From assembly GCA_023395515.1 (NCBI GenBank), contig JAEWZB010000002.1, positions 1-21,702 of the forward strand: a stretch of 21,702 nt of DNA, in the 5' to 3' direction. The notes under the pieces are model-generated. The model saw only the letters and a program-made list of their open reading frames with translations, was not told where the DNA came from and did no database searches. The translations under genes and the position numbers were made by a program. Within the stretch, counting starts at the first letter, position 1. Each line of letters opens with the position of its first letter. The stretch is from Bacillota bacterium (GTDB lineage: Bacteria; Bacillota; Syntrophomonadia; Syntrophomonadales; Syntrophomonadaceae). Positions 7,800 to 15,848 of this stretch are shown here, piece by piece.

Positions 7800-8289
7800 A
7801 TTTTTTACCCTCCAGTTATTTAAAAAGTATAGATTGTGTGCTATATAATACAAATTATATTGACAAGAATAATAAACTATTGATAATAGTGAAAAATAAA
7901 AAGCTGATTAATTGTATTATAAGGAGCAAAATAAATCCTATCAAACATCTATTTATTTTATAACACAATCATAAGCCTCACCTCTCTTATACTAAATTAC
8001 ACAGAGCAGAAGAAAGATTTACTATATAAAAAAGCTATTATCTGCTCCAGCCCGGCAGTCTTAACATTTTTCCAATCATTTAAACAACCTAATCATTTTG
8101 ATTATCATCGTTTCAATGATTTACATATATCCCTTTTGTAATTTTGCCGATCACTCAATTGTGTTGACTCAATCTAATATTTACAGCTTTATGCGCAAAT
8201 CACATCTCCATTATAGTAACATACAGTAAGTGCAATTTTTGTAAATTTTTATCGAATAATCCATATTATGAGTAAACAGTATAACGTCA
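7800..8289. other. Long AT-rich intergenic region
   Basis: About 490 bases without a convincing gene. The 7800-7870 part presumably holds the promoter of the minus-strand secreted-protein gene; TATTAT-like boxes are present but no clear -35. The remainder is AT-rich with several short T runs. The right end, just before 8290, is the breakpoint where the partial copy of the QueG-like gene begins. Confidence 0.5.
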
Positions 8290-8474
8290 GCATAGATGCC
8301 TGCCCGGCCGGTGCTATCGATGAACTAAATCCGGTTACCGGCATGCCTCAAGTTGATGTCTTTAAATGCCATCAATACCAGGAGGAACGTAAAAAAAGCT
8401 GGGATATTAAAATAGACCGGTGTATATGCGGCCTATGTCAGGCCATATGCCCCTGGGGGCAAAAACGGGGCTAA
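8290..8474 (+). pseudogene. Partial second copy of the QueG-like gene (3' end only)
   Basis: This stretch repeats 5422-5606, the last 61 codons of the QueG-like gene, beginning at the IDACPAGAI part of the first cluster motif. The two copies differ at seven bases. All seven are third-codon or stop-codon changes that leave the protein identical: GTG/GTT, AAG/AAA, CAC/CAT, CGC/CGT, TGC/TGT, CGA/CGG and TAG/TAA. A short in-frame lead (from ATG 8268) has no ribosome binding site and is not family sequence. It lacks the first CGSC cysteines, so it is a fragment. The synonymous-only pattern means it came from a functional relative, not from decay of this gene after duplication. Confidence 0.85.
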
Positions 8475-8480
8475 GTAAAT

Positions 8481-8512
8481 AAGCGGGCTGCTCCCCATAG
8501 AACAACCCGCTT
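8481..8512. terminator. Hairpin between convergent QueG-like fragment and MerR gene
   Basis: AAGCGGG (8481-8487) pairs with CCCGCTT (8506-8512) across an 18-base loop. It lies between a plus-strand 3' end and the minus-strand 3' end of the MerR gene, so it can act for either; on the minus strand the tail is ATTTACTT. Confidence 0.5.
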
Positions 8513-8524
8513 GGTGTTTGCCCG

Positions 8525-9334
8525 TTATTTCTTTTCTACCGGAACTTGGATTTCGGTGAGCCAATCTTCCACCTTGTCTTGGTTCCAAATGCCGTCAATA
8601 TAGCTCTCGCGCACATTGTCGGTAATTTGATATCCGTTTTGCTCTGCCCACCGCACCGCATAGGCGTAAGCGGCTCCAATCTTTTCATAAGCACCCCGGT
8701 GCAGAACAGACACGGCTTTGATGGCGGGGATTTCCTTGAATACGACTCCATCGCCATCTTGACCACGGCTGGTGACGGCTTCACAGATTTCCACGTTAAT
8801 GTCGGTATCCCGATATTCGCCGTCAAGATAGACGTTAAAGCAATAACCGGGTTCTACACATTTAATGCCTGGATTGGCCTGGCTTACCTTTTGACCAAGT
8901 GCGGGCATGATTTCATTTAGTGCTGCATAATTGGGGAGTGTGTACCGTGCTGAGTACACCGTAAAAGCAGGAATTTCCTTGATAACAGCTTGATATTCCA
9001 TTATATGACCCTCTTTCTGTTCTTGGATATAATAATTTAATCGAAAGAGCTGGTCGGTAACATTCTGCAATTCGCTGTCAAGTTCGGCTTTGCGCTGTTC
9101 CAGTATCCCCGCTATGTTGTGGCCATCAACAATCGCGGATACTTCAGGAATGGAAAACCCCATCTGCCGTAATGCCATAATTTCAGCAAGCCGGAAAAGC
9201 TGCATGGTTGTGTAATAACGATAACCGGTTTCCTCATCTACATGAGCAGGTACGAGCAGGCCTACTTCGTCGTAATAATGCAGTGTCTTAACAGTAACCC
9301 TGCCGAGTTTGGAAAACATACCGATGCGATACAT
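8525..9334 (-). CDS. MerR-family regulator with GyrI-like effector-binding domain (BltR/BmrR type)
   Basis: A 269-residue transcription regulator. Residues 1-70 are a MerR winged helix: YRIGMFSKLGRVTVKTLHYY, DEVGLL, TGYRYYTTMQLFRLAEIMAL and RQMGFS. A coiled-coil dimerisation helix follows (about 75-110). From about 115 to 269 there is a GyrI-like/effector-binding (AraC-E_bind) domain with EIPAFTVYSARY and the AYAYAVRWAEQNGYQI block. Such proteins bind bulky, often cationic or aromatic molecules and activate efflux or detoxification genes by twisting a 19-20 bp promoter spacer. I chose ATG 9334 rather than 9394 because the MerR domain begins there and GGCGGTGA precedes it. It is divergent from the second ABC operon and may control it, but no 19-bp spacer is evident. 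Base composition looks more G+C-rich than the flanking operons. Confidence 0.9.
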   Translation of the reverse strand: MYRIGMFSKLGRVTVKTLHYYDEVGLLVPAHVDEETGYRYYTTMQLFRLAEIMALRQMGFSIPEVSAIVDGHNIAGILEQRKAELDSELQNVTDQLFRLNYYIQEQKEGHIMEYQAVIKEIPAFTVYSARYTLPNYAALNEIMPALGQKVSQANPGIKCVEPGYCFNVYLDGEYRDTDINVEICEAVTSRGQDGDGVVFKEIPAIKAVSVLHRGAYEKIGAAYAYAVRWAEQNGYQITDNVRESYIDGIWNQDKVEDWLTEIQVPVEKK

Positions 9335-9563
9335 CAAATCACCGCCCTTTCTTTCGTGGTTATATCCTACATCCTCCGGCTGCCGGAGAGTCAAGAACTA
9401 TTTTAGTATTTTATCATATCCGTCAATTTCCCCGAAAGGAGGTTGCCCCCCTTACCATGCCTGCCCCGGATTGATGTGCATAAATTTCGCTTTTACCAAG
9501 TTGAATGATTATAACCAAAAGTAATTATTGAAATAAAGGTAATTTATCAATGGCCGTAGTAAT

Positions 9564-9581
9564 ATTCTTTACAGTAAGAAT
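9564..9581. promoter_or_regulatory. Inverted repeat upstream of the second ABC operon
   Basis: ATTCTT-TACAGT-AAGAAT is a dyad with 6-bp arms and a 6-base centre, about 60 bases before the lipoprotein start in the 307-base region shared with the MerR gene. It might be an operator. The same leader carries an apparent AGGAGG site at about 9587 followed by a six-codon frame (GTG to TAG), which may be a leader peptide or chance. Confidence 0.3.
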
Positions 9582-9641
9582 TTATAGGAGGTGAATTATT
9601 TAATCTAGTTTATAACTAATAAATTGGGGAGGTAAGGTTAG

Positions 9642-10778
9642 GTGAAAAAGAATTTTAAACAGGTTTTAGTAATTTTATGTGTAGTGATGGTTATGAGTTT
9701 TAGTTTGATCGGATGTGGAAATAGTGAGGTTTCTACTGATGCTAAAAAAGATATACCTACATTACGTATGGCATGGGGCTATGATTTACATACCGGTATA
9801 GCTCTGACTGCTGCTACTAAAGGTGAAGCTTTAAAAGATACCGGGGTATATCTAAAAGAAATAGTTGAGCGGGAGAAATATGAACTAATCTCTGCGGGTA
9901 AAAGCTTAGCTATTATACAGATGGTAGTTACTAAAGGCAGTTCGGAAACCGCCGTTTTGATGGGGCAAAAGCAGATAGATTTATGTTCTAATTCAATAAC
10001 CGGAATGATGTTTGCCAGAGATCAGGGCACATCAGTAAAAGTAATTTGCCCGGTGCATACTGATGGGATAGGAATGGTATTTGCCCCTGATACTGACATC
10101 CGCGGATGGGACGCAGTAAAAGCCTATATTAACCAGTCCCCTAATCCGGTTAAAATCGGTTATCATTCACCTACCAGTGCTCCGCGGGTAGTAGTTGAAA
10201 GTTCATTAAAAGGCGCCGGGTTTAAAGTTACAGAAAATCCTACCGATAGTTCAGCCGATGTATTATTAGTAGATTTGAAAGGTGCCACTAATCTTTTGCC
10301 TTCTTTATCCGGTAAGCAGGTGGAGGCCTGGGTGGGGCCGTCACATTATCCGGAAGCTGCCGAGGTGCAAGGTGTAGGTAATATAGCTATATCATTACAT
10401 GAGTTTCCGCCTGCAGGCCAATGGTATGATTTTCCCTGCTGCGTATTGGCTGCCCGGGAAGAAATCGTACAAAATCATCCCGAAATAATCCAGGCTATGG
10501 CCCAGTTATTTACTAATACTGCCCAGTGGAGTAATGAAAATAAAGCTGAAACAGCTCAAAACCATGCTGAAATTATAGGAATACCCGTAGAAGCAGTAGA
10601 GAAAACCACCTTGGTTTTTACTACTCAACCGACGGAAAAATGGATGGATGGAGTAGAAATATATGTGGACGCCTTAAATGAAATGGATAAATTTGAAGGT
10701 AATTTAAAAAATAAGAGCTTTGCGGAAATTAAAGCTGAATTAATTGATTTTACCTTTATTGATAAAGTGGATAGATAA
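9642..10778 (+). CDS. NMT1/SsuA-like ABC transporter substrate-binding lipoprotein
   Basis: A 378-residue exported lipoprotein. The signal peptide ends in lipobox LIGC with Cys25. From about residue 38 it has the type 2 periplasmic-binding fold of the NMT1/SsuA/TauA group: TLRMAWGYDLHTGIAL, a region with AVLMGQKQIDLCSNS where the family scores the ligand site, KVICPVHTDGIGMVF, KIGYHSPTSAPRVV, and EEIVQNHPEIIQAMAQLF near the end. Members bind nitrate, sulfonates, taurine, riboflavin or thiamine precursors; the ligand here is unknown. The GTG start is supported by GGGGAGG ten bases before and by the signal sequence. It heads the operon 9642-13147. A hairpin follows its stop, which may raise its expression over the membrane subunits. 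Confidence 0.9.
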   Translation: MKKNFKQVLVILCVVMVMSFSLIGCGNSEVSTDAKKDIPTLRMAWGYDLHTGIALTAATKGEALKDTGVYLKEIVEREKYELISAGKSLAIIQMVVTKGSSETAVLMGQKQIDLCSNSITGMMFARDQGTSVKVICPVHTDGIGMVFAPDTDIRGWDAVKAYINQSPNPVKIGYHSPTSAPRVVVESSLKGAGFKVTENPTDSSADVLLVDLKGATNLLPSLSGKQVEAWVGPSHYPEAAEVQGVGNIAISLHEFPPAGQWYDFPCCVLAAREEIVQNHPEIIQAMAQLFTNTAQWSNENKAETAQNHAEIIGIPVEAVEKTTLVFTTQPTEKWMDGVEIYVDALNEMDKFEGNLKNKSFAEIKAELIDFTFIDKVDR

Positions 10779-10781
10779 AAT

Positions 10782-10819
10782 ACTAAAGTCCCTGCTACTT
10801 AAGCAGTAGGAACTTTAGT
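10782..10819 (+). promoter_or_regulatory. Intercistronic hairpin between binding protein and permease
   Basis: ACTAAAGT (10782-10789) pairs with ACTTTAGT (10812-10819); an inner CTACT/AGTAG stem extends it. There is no U-tract, so it looks like an mRNA-stabilising or processing hairpin rather than a full terminator. This arrangement is common after binding-protein genes, which must be made in excess. Confidence 0.5.
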
Positions 10820-10844
10820 TAATAAGTTCGAGGAGAAATAGGGA

Positions 10845-11684
10845 ATGTTTAAAAAATTTATAGCTTCACTGGGATTAGCTTTATTTTTGCCGGTGTTATT
10901 AATCATATTATGGTTATGGTTAGCTAATGTAGTGAATAATTCGATGATATTACCTCCTTTTCCTAAAGTATTAGGGAACTTGTTACATCCCAACCAGAGC
11001 CTCATCGGCTTAGGTTCTCTGGCCGTAAATATCTTAATTAGTTTACTTAGAGTCATGATTGGCTATCTTTTAGCCGTAGCGGTGGCTTTACCCTTAGGAA
11101 TTATGATGGGATATAGTAAAACTATTTATCAGCTTTTTAATAATTTTATTGGTTTATTCCGCCCTATTCCGCCTTTAGCCTGGGTGCCCTTAGTGTTAGC
11201 CTGGTTTGGCATTGCCAGTCTGGCTACCTTGGCCGGAGTTGAGCAGGGTCAATGGTACATTTATTTAGGCAGCTTCAAATTGTCTATGATATTTATCATT
11301 TTTATCGGAGCTTTTTATCCTATATTAACTAGTGCGGTTCATGCAGTTAAGAATGTACGCCAAACTCTAATTGATACCGGTAAAATTCTAGGGGCCAGTG
11401 AAGTAGATATTTTTACTAAGATTTTAATTCCGGCAGCCGCACCTACTATGGTAAACGGCTTGCGAACCGGCTTAGGTACAGCATGGGCCTGCTTAATCGC
11501 GGCTGAAATGCTGCCCGGAAGTTTATCCGGGGTAGGGTATATGATTACTCATGCTTATGAATTAGCCCGTATTGATGTAGTTATGACCGGGATGATCAGT
11601 ATTGGATTAATTGGAGCTTTATTAGATTTTATGTTTAGAACTCTGGAAGAAAAAAGATATGGTTGGCAACAACGAGTAAAGTAG
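10845..11684 (+). CDS. ABC transporter permease (TauC/SsuC-like)
   Basis: A 279-residue inner-membrane protein of the BPD_transp_1 family with about six transmembrane segments. The coupling loop is the conserved DTGKILGASEVDIFTKILIP near residues 177-196 (family: A..LGAS....F..V.LP), followed by AAAPTMVNGLRTGLGTAWAC and LIAAEML. The region FRPIPPLAWVPLVLAWFG is also a hallmark of the SsuC/TauC group. It forms the membrane pore for the substrate handed over by the lipoprotein at 9642. An unusual feature is the insertion with GVEQGQWYIYLGSF near 133-146, longer than in SsuC. The ATG follows AGGAGAAATAGGGA. The stop lies just before the ATPase gene, with overlapping or nearly touching ends. Confidence 0.93.
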   Translation: MFKKFIASLGLALFLPVLLIILWLWLANVVNNSMILPPFPKVLGNLLHPNQSLIGLGSLAVNILISLLRVMIGYLLAVAVALPLGIMMGYSKTIYQLFNNFIGLFRPIPPLAWVPLVLAWFGIASLATLAGVEQGQWYIYLGSFKLSMIFIIFIGAFYPILTSAVHAVKNVRQTLIDTGKILGASEVDIFTKILIPAAAPTMVNGLRTGLGTAWACLIAAEMLPGSLSGVGYMITHAYELARIDVVMTGMISIGLIGALLDFMFRTLEEKRYGWQQRVK

Positions 11685-11692
11685 GTGTAATT

Positions 11693-12478
11693 TTGGGAAA
11701 TGCATGTATTGCAATAAATAGCTTAGCTAAAGAATTTAAAGCTAAAAATGGTAATATTGTCCGAGCTTTAGATAATATAAACCTGGAAGTCAAAGAGAAT
11801 GAGTTTGTATGTATTTTAGGACCTTCCGGCTGTGGCAAGTCAACCTTGTTAAGAATTGTAGCGGGATTAGAAAAGCCTAGTGCCGGATTAGTTTTATACC
11901 GGGGTAAGCCTAAATATAAGCCGGATAAAAAAGTAGGCATGGTTTTTCAAGATTATTCGTTATTTCCGTGGCGTACGGTAGAAGAAAATATTGCTTTGGG
12001 ATTAGAATTTCAAAAGGTAAAGAAAAAAGAAAGATTGGCTGTAGCCAGGCAGTATTTAGAAATGGTGGGAATGGAAAATTTCAGCCAGGCTTATCCCTAT
12101 GAATTATCAGGTGGTATGCAGCAAAGAGTTGCTATCGTTAGGGCTTTAGCTAATGACCCGGATGTTATTTTAATGGATGAACCCTTCGGAGCCTTAGATG
12201 CTCATACCCGGTTTTTAATGCAAAGAGAATTACTTAAAATATGGGAAAATCATAAAAAAACCATTTTATTTGTGACTCATAGTGTAGATGAAGCGTTATA
12301 TTTAGCCGATAAAATCGTAGTTATGTCCACTAATCCGGGGAAGATTGCCGAAGTTATTAATGTGAAAATGCTCCGCCCCAGAAACCGGACTAACTCCTAT
12401 TATGGACAGTTAGCTGACTACATTCTGGGATTGCTGGATGGGGAGATAGTCAAGGAAGAAGAGGCAGTATCATCATAG
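11693..12478 (+). CDS. ABC transporter ATPase (SsuB/TauB-like)
   Basis: A 261-residue ABC ATPase that energises the permease at 10845. It has Walker A GPSGCGKST near residue 43, a Q-loop FQDYSLFPWRTV, the signature LSGGMQQR, Walker B VILMDEPFGALD and the H-loop FVTHSVDEAL, all normal for the nitrate/sulfonate/taurine group. I prefer TTG 11693 because it has TAGGTG just upstream and follows the permease stop. A longer in-frame reading from TTG 11663 would overlap the permease by 22 bases and has no better ribosome binding site. The C-terminal 30 residues (after KMLRPRNR) are typical of SsuB-like proteins. Substrate cannot be inferred. Confidence 0.92.
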   Translation: MGNACIAINSLAKEFKAKNGNIVRALDNINLEVKENEFVCILGPSGCGKSTLLRIVAGLEKPSAGLVLYRGKPKYKPDKKVGMVFQDYSLFPWRTVEENIALGLEFQKVKKKERLAVARQYLEMVGMENFSQAYPYELSGGMQQRVAIVRALANDPDVILMDEPFGALDAHTRFLMQRELLKIWENHKKTILFVTHSVDEALYLADKIVVMSTNPGKIAEVINVKMLRPRNRTNSYYGQLADYILGLLDGEIVKEEEAVSS

Positions 12479-12490
12479 GAGGCTAATTAA

Positions 12491-13147
12491 ATGGAAGACA
12501 GACACGTTATATATAGCTGCTCTGAATGTAAAACCCGCCATTGCAGCAAAGAATCAGATAATTATCCTAATTTTTGCCCGACTGTAAAAGCCCGGGAAAA
12601 CGGCTCAAGTGATGAAATTATAGCACAATATATCGAAAATAATGAAGTAAATACGTTAATGAAAGCGGCAGCCAAGGTGGAAGCCGTAGGTTATGGGAAG
12701 CTAACCAGAGTGGAAGAAATAATATTGTTTGCTCAGTCTATAGGGGCTAAAAAAATAGGGATAGCCAGTTGTGAAGGTCTGATCAGAGAAGCCGGTATTT
12801 TTACCGAAATCGTAAAAAATAATGGCTTGGAAAGTATCTGTGTAATTTGTAAAGTAGGGAGTGTTGATAAAACCGATTTAACTATTCCCGAAGCTCTGAA
12901 AATAAAGCCGGATAGCTTTGAAGCCGGATGTAATCCTTTGCTGCAAGCTAAAACTCTAAACAATGCCGAAACCGATTTGAATATTATCATAGGGCTATGT
13001 GTGGGGCATGATGCGTTATTCTCCAAGCATAGTCAAGCCCCGGTTGTAACCTTAATAGCTAAAGACCGGGTATTAGGACATAATCCGGCCGCTGCCTTAT
13101 ATACCAGTCAATCCTACTATAAAAGGTTAATCCGCAAAGAACTATAA
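12491..13147 (+). CDS. DUF1847 cysteine-rich, probable metal-binding protein
   Basis: A 218-residue soluble protein of the DUF1847 family, annotated elsewhere as a putative metal-binding protein. The N-terminus has a cysteine cluster, YSCSECKTRHC at about residues 9-18 with a further Cys in NFCPT (near 29). A middle region has AQSIGAKKIGIASCEGLIRE (near 79-98), IESICVICKVG-type cysteines, and the end has EAGCNPLLQAKTLN and LNIIIGLCVGHDALFSKHS. The cysteines suggest an iron-sulfur or zinc site. Its function is unknown. It starts 12 bases after the ATPase stop with AGGAGG upstream, so it is the last gene of the import operon and may act on the imported compound. A terminator follows. Confidence 0.85.
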   Translation: MEDRHVIYSCSECKTRHCSKESDNYPNFCPTVKARENGSSDEIIAQYIENNEVNTLMKAAAKVEAVGYGKLTRVEEIILFAQSIGAKKIGIASCEGLIREAGIFTEIVKNNGLESICVICKVGSVDKTDLTIPEALKIKPDSFEAGCNPLLQAKTLNNAETDLNIIIGLCVGHDALFSKHSQAPVVTLIAKDRVLGHNPAAALYTSQSYYKRLIRKEL

Positions 13148-13153
13148 GCACTG

Positions 13154-13185
13154 GCGGTAGGGGGGCTTTTTGCCACCCCTGCCGC
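13154..13185 (+). terminator. Terminator after the DUF1847 gene
   Basis: GCGGTAGGGG (13154-13163) pairs with CCCCTGCCGC (13176-13185), a 10-bp stem with one G-U pair. It starts seven bases after the stop codon. The tail is poor in T (TTCGGTTG). Confidence 0.65.
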
Positions 13186-13271
13186 TTCGGTTGAGGATGG
13201 GGCCTTATTTGGATAAATTGTACATGCTAGGTTAGTGGCAAATTGGGTTTGTAAACTTCACGTTATGCTTA

Positions 13272-14096
13272 TCAGCCAAAGCTTTCTTCATTTATTTGTT
13301 TGATATTCATTTTATTATTTATTACGTCATATTCATATTCGCCAGAAACTATCGTACCGGCATTTGTTGTCCATTGAAACTGGATACAAATTATAGATGA
13401 GCTTAGCCAATTAGTAGCCTTGAATATAATAATAGCAGCATTATCATGTGGTTTCGAGGTATGGGGAAGGGCTTTTAGAATATCATCTAGGCCCGGAATA
13501 GGTATTACTGAATAATCTTTTGTATCGATAATATCAGTTTGCCGCCACTGCCGGCCGGCATATCCGGCTGCAACGAAACGGCTATCCTCAGACCATAAAA
13601 ATTCATTATTCAAAAAGCTGCTTGCGCTCCATAGCACCTCACCAGTTGAGGTATTGATAATTCTCATTTCCTTAAGATTGTGCAGCCCGCTCGGTCCATC
13701 CTGATACATTCCTATACTCTCAATGCGCAGCTTTTTGTCTGGCGAGGTTTGGCAGGCAAAAGTCGGGGTGGTATAAAATCTTTCATATGTATCGGTTTTG
13801 TTATTAAGAAAATACCGTTTATCACCATTGGAATTAACGGCAATTATATCCAGAGGATATGTTTGGCCAGATTCTAATTTTCCCCGGACAACAATTTTAT
13901 AGAAATTTTCACCTTTAATTTCCAAAGGAAAAGATATATCAAAATTGCGATTATCAGCTTCCTCAAAAAGAGATTTAATTTCACTAAACAGAGGTTCAAT
14001 TTCACTTTCCGCATTTGTCTTTTCTTGGAGGTTGTTCATAGTACATCCTGATACAGTAATAATCAAAAGCAGCCAGAGGTAAAAAAATTTCTTCAT
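13272..14096 (-). CDS. Lipoprotein of unknown function with WD/TolB-like features
   Basis: A 274-residue lipoprotein: MKKFFYLWLLLIITVSGC with the lipobox VSGC and Cys18. The mature part contains a helical start (about 20-55) and then beta-rich sequence. Segments such as ACQTSPDKKLRIESIGMYQD, TGEVLWSASSF, and LWSEDSRFVAAGYAGRQWRQ resemble blades of TolB/WD40-like propellers, where SPD.. and WSxDSR..A motifs recur. I know of uncharacterised Bacilli/Clostridia lipoproteins of this type but no function. The start ATG at 14096 has GGGGTG nearby upstream. The gene stands alone, divergent from the membrane-anchored gene at 14422. Confidence 0.8.
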   Translation of the reverse strand: MKKFFYLWLLLIITVSGCTMNNLQEKTNAESEIEPLFSEIKSLFEEADNRNFDISFPLEIKGENFYKIVVRGKLESGQTYPLDIIAVNSNGDKRYFLNNKTDTYERFYTTPTFACQTSPDKKLRIESIGMYQDGPSGLHNLKEMRIINTSTGEVLWSASSFLNNEFLWSEDSRFVAAGYAGRQWRQTDIIDTKDYSVIPIPGLDDILKALPHTSKPHDNAAIIIFKATNWLSSSIICIQFQWTTNAGTIVSGEYEYDVINNKMNIKQINEESFG

Positions 14097-14421
14097 TGCG
14101 GCACCCCATATTATATAAATGCTATACTTAAATCTAAATTTATTTAAAGTAGATGATGTTCATATAAAATCATGATAACATGCTTTCAAGGTAAAAAAGA
14201 GATATCCTTTTTTGATAAAGGATGAATTAAAGGAAGTCTAAAGTTTATATAGAAAAGTAGTCTAACAAATGGATGGTGTTATGGGGCATAGAGAAAAGAG
14301 AGTTATCTCCAAAGTTGAAGAGTATGAGCAGTTCATTATTATATGAAACAAGCACAAGAATATGAATAGCTGGGCAATGAAAGGTCAGATTGTCACCTTA
14401 TTTTTGCGGGAAGGAAATTAC
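14097..14421. other. Divergent intergenic region
   Basis: This 325-base AT-rich stretch separates the divergent lipoprotein and membrane-anchored genes and should hold both promoters. It contains a 21-codon reading frame at 14281-14346 without a good ribosome binding site, which I do not call a gene. I see no riboswitch or tRNA. Confidence 0.45.
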
Positions 14422-15225
14422 ATGAAACAGCATCGAAAAGAAATATACCCATACCAAAAAGTGCTTTTGGCGGTAGTTATATTAGTTAGCGTATTTTGGG
14501 TAGTTAGATATATGACATATGCTTGGCGGGCGGAAAAATCTGTAACATTTACGGATACCGTTGATATGGGCAGCTAAGCTTCGGAAGCAAATCTAGGTAA
14601 CAACATGGAAGTTATATCAGAATATGAAAATGCAGCTAATAAAATAGAAGATATAGACTTATTTATTCCCCAGGGCTGGGAAATATTAAAACAAGGTGAC
14701 AAATTAGCTATAGCGGAAGGAGATTTAAATAAGGATGGCATAACTGATAAAGCTTTTGTTGTAACTGAAAAAGGGAAAGAAAGTTCTCCTGACTATGCAG
14801 CATCAAGAAACTTGATAATTGTTTTCGGAAATTCCCATGGTAGTTATGACTTATCAATAACAGCAGAAAATGCTATTCTCCTTGCCCATGAGGGTGGGCC
14901 ATTTGGAGATCCTTTTGATGGTATCATCATAGACAGGGGTTCTGTGCTATTAAAATTTATGGGCGGTTCGGTTAGATGGGATAGATGTTTTAGATTTAGA
15001 TACCAAGATGGTGGCTGGTATTTAATTGGATTTACAGAAAGTCGCTATGAGTCTGTTGGAGATGCAATGGAAATACTTCAAGACGATTATAATTTAATTA
15101 CCGGCGACTATATAGGCGATAAATTAGAAGATGGAGAAATTAAAACTGTAAAAAAGAATATAGGCAAAAAACACCTTTTGAATTTAAATGATTTTATTGC
15201 AAATGAATTTAGTATGGGATTATGA
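14422..15225 (+). pseudogene. Membrane-anchored exported protein, frame interrupted by an in-frame TAA
   Basis: The frame from ATG 14422 (GGAA before it) runs 268 codons to 15225 with one TAA at 14575-14577. The first part has a basic start and one transmembrane/signal segment (VLLAVVILVSVFWVVRYM). After the stop come ASEANLGNN and an extracellular domain with a calcium-loop-like GDLNKDGITDKAFVV, RNLIIVFGNSHGSYDL, LAHEGGPFGDPFDGI and a long beta-rich end. This matches a family of exported proteins of unknown function I recall from Clostridia and Paenibacilli. The second part alone could restart at ATG 14605 but would lack its export signal. No other frameshift is visible. Thus it is a single-stop pseudogene or a readthrough case. 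Confidence 0.65.
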
Positions 15226-15281
15226 GTATTCATTAATTACTTTTTCTGTTGGGGTAGATATCAGTAATTGGAGAAGTGTAA

Positions 15282-15480
15282 ATGATCCACATTGAGCATA
15301 AAAGCCGAAAACCCATATATCAGCAGATATGAACAGATAAAGAATGACATTCTTAAGGGAAATCTGTCTATAGGTACCCGATAAGATCCACGAGAGCCTT
15401 GGCCCGGGAATTATAAATTGGACGGAATACTGTGGAAAATGCCTATACACAATTAGTCTTAGAGAGATATATTACAAGAA
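15282..15480 (+). pseudogene. Decayed N-terminal part of a MocR-type regulator (GntR wHTH)
   Basis: From ATG 15282 the sequence gives IHIEHKSRKPIYQQI, then after a two-base loss YEQIKNDILKGNLSIGTR, then after a one-base loss RSTRALAREL, a TAA, and IGRNTVENAYTQLVLE. This is the GntR winged-helix domain of the MocR/PdxR family (fused to an aminotransferase-like domain), for example LPSSRALARELGVSRNTV. The two small deletions add up to three bases, so the frame is regained, but a TAA follows. The aminotransferase part is missing here; a C-terminal piece of the same family lies at 19684-19866. Both pieces are on the plus strand. Confidence 0.75.
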
Positions 15481-15672
15481 AATGGGCAACAAGGTGTAAA
15501 TCCATGGTCACCAAGCCGGATTGCATATTCTTTTGGAATTTTTACATGGACAGTAGGAAGAGGAACTGCGATGTATGTTTTAGAGGGTGGTAAACCACTA
15601 CTAAACAGCATGGCAACCGGCTCATTTGCAGGGTTTGGGCGGCTTCGCGGGAAGTGGGTGATAAAGATGTAA
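15481..15672 (+). other. Unassigned open stretch before a terminator
   Basis: One frame is open for about 65 codons up to TAA 15672 and encodes GVNPWSPSRIAYSFGIFTWT followed by a Gly-rich end. It has no convincing start or ribosome binding site and I recognise no family. It could be the 3' end of a gene joined to the MocR fragment by recombination, since a good terminator follows directly. Confidence 0.35.
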
Positions 15673-15679
15673 TGACTGT

Positions 15680-15705
15680 GGGCAGGCCATCAGCCGCCCA
15701 TTTTT
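15680..15705 (+). terminator. Rho-independent terminator
   Basis: GGGC-A-GGC-CATCA-GCC-GCCC followed by ATTTTTG. The stem is seven base pairs with one bulged A and is followed by a five-T run. It ends the transcript crossing the unassigned stretch at 15481-15672. Confidence 0.65.
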
Positions 15706-15722
15706 GCTATAAAAATAGGACT

Positions 15723-15763
15723 GGCAGCGGCGCTTCCCCCGGTAAGGTTAAGCCGCCGCTGCC
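15723..15763 (+). repeat. G+C-rich stem-loop in the leader of the DUF6809-like gene
   Basis: GGCAGCGGCG (15723-15732) and CGCCGCTGCC (15754-15763) form a perfect 10-bp stem with a 21-base loop. It marks an abrupt rise in G+C compared with the DNA to the left, consistent with the start of a foreign segment. Confidence 0.5.
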
Positions 15764-15848
15764 ACCCGCAAGCGGTGCAGGGAAAGTATGCCACAAAATT
15801 CCCCGTCCTTTAATATGTTGCGTGGCAACGACGAGAAAGGACGGTTTT

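Noticed and set aside
8268..8474. Possible complete small ferredoxin-like gene from ATG 8268
   Set aside because: No ribosome binding site, the first seven residues are not family sequence and the first cluster motif is incomplete; treated as a fragment.
9395..9641. Riboswitch (for example TPP or cobalamin) before the NMT1-type operon
   Set aside because: No conserved box such as the TPP CTGAGA element or the cobalamin B12 box is present.
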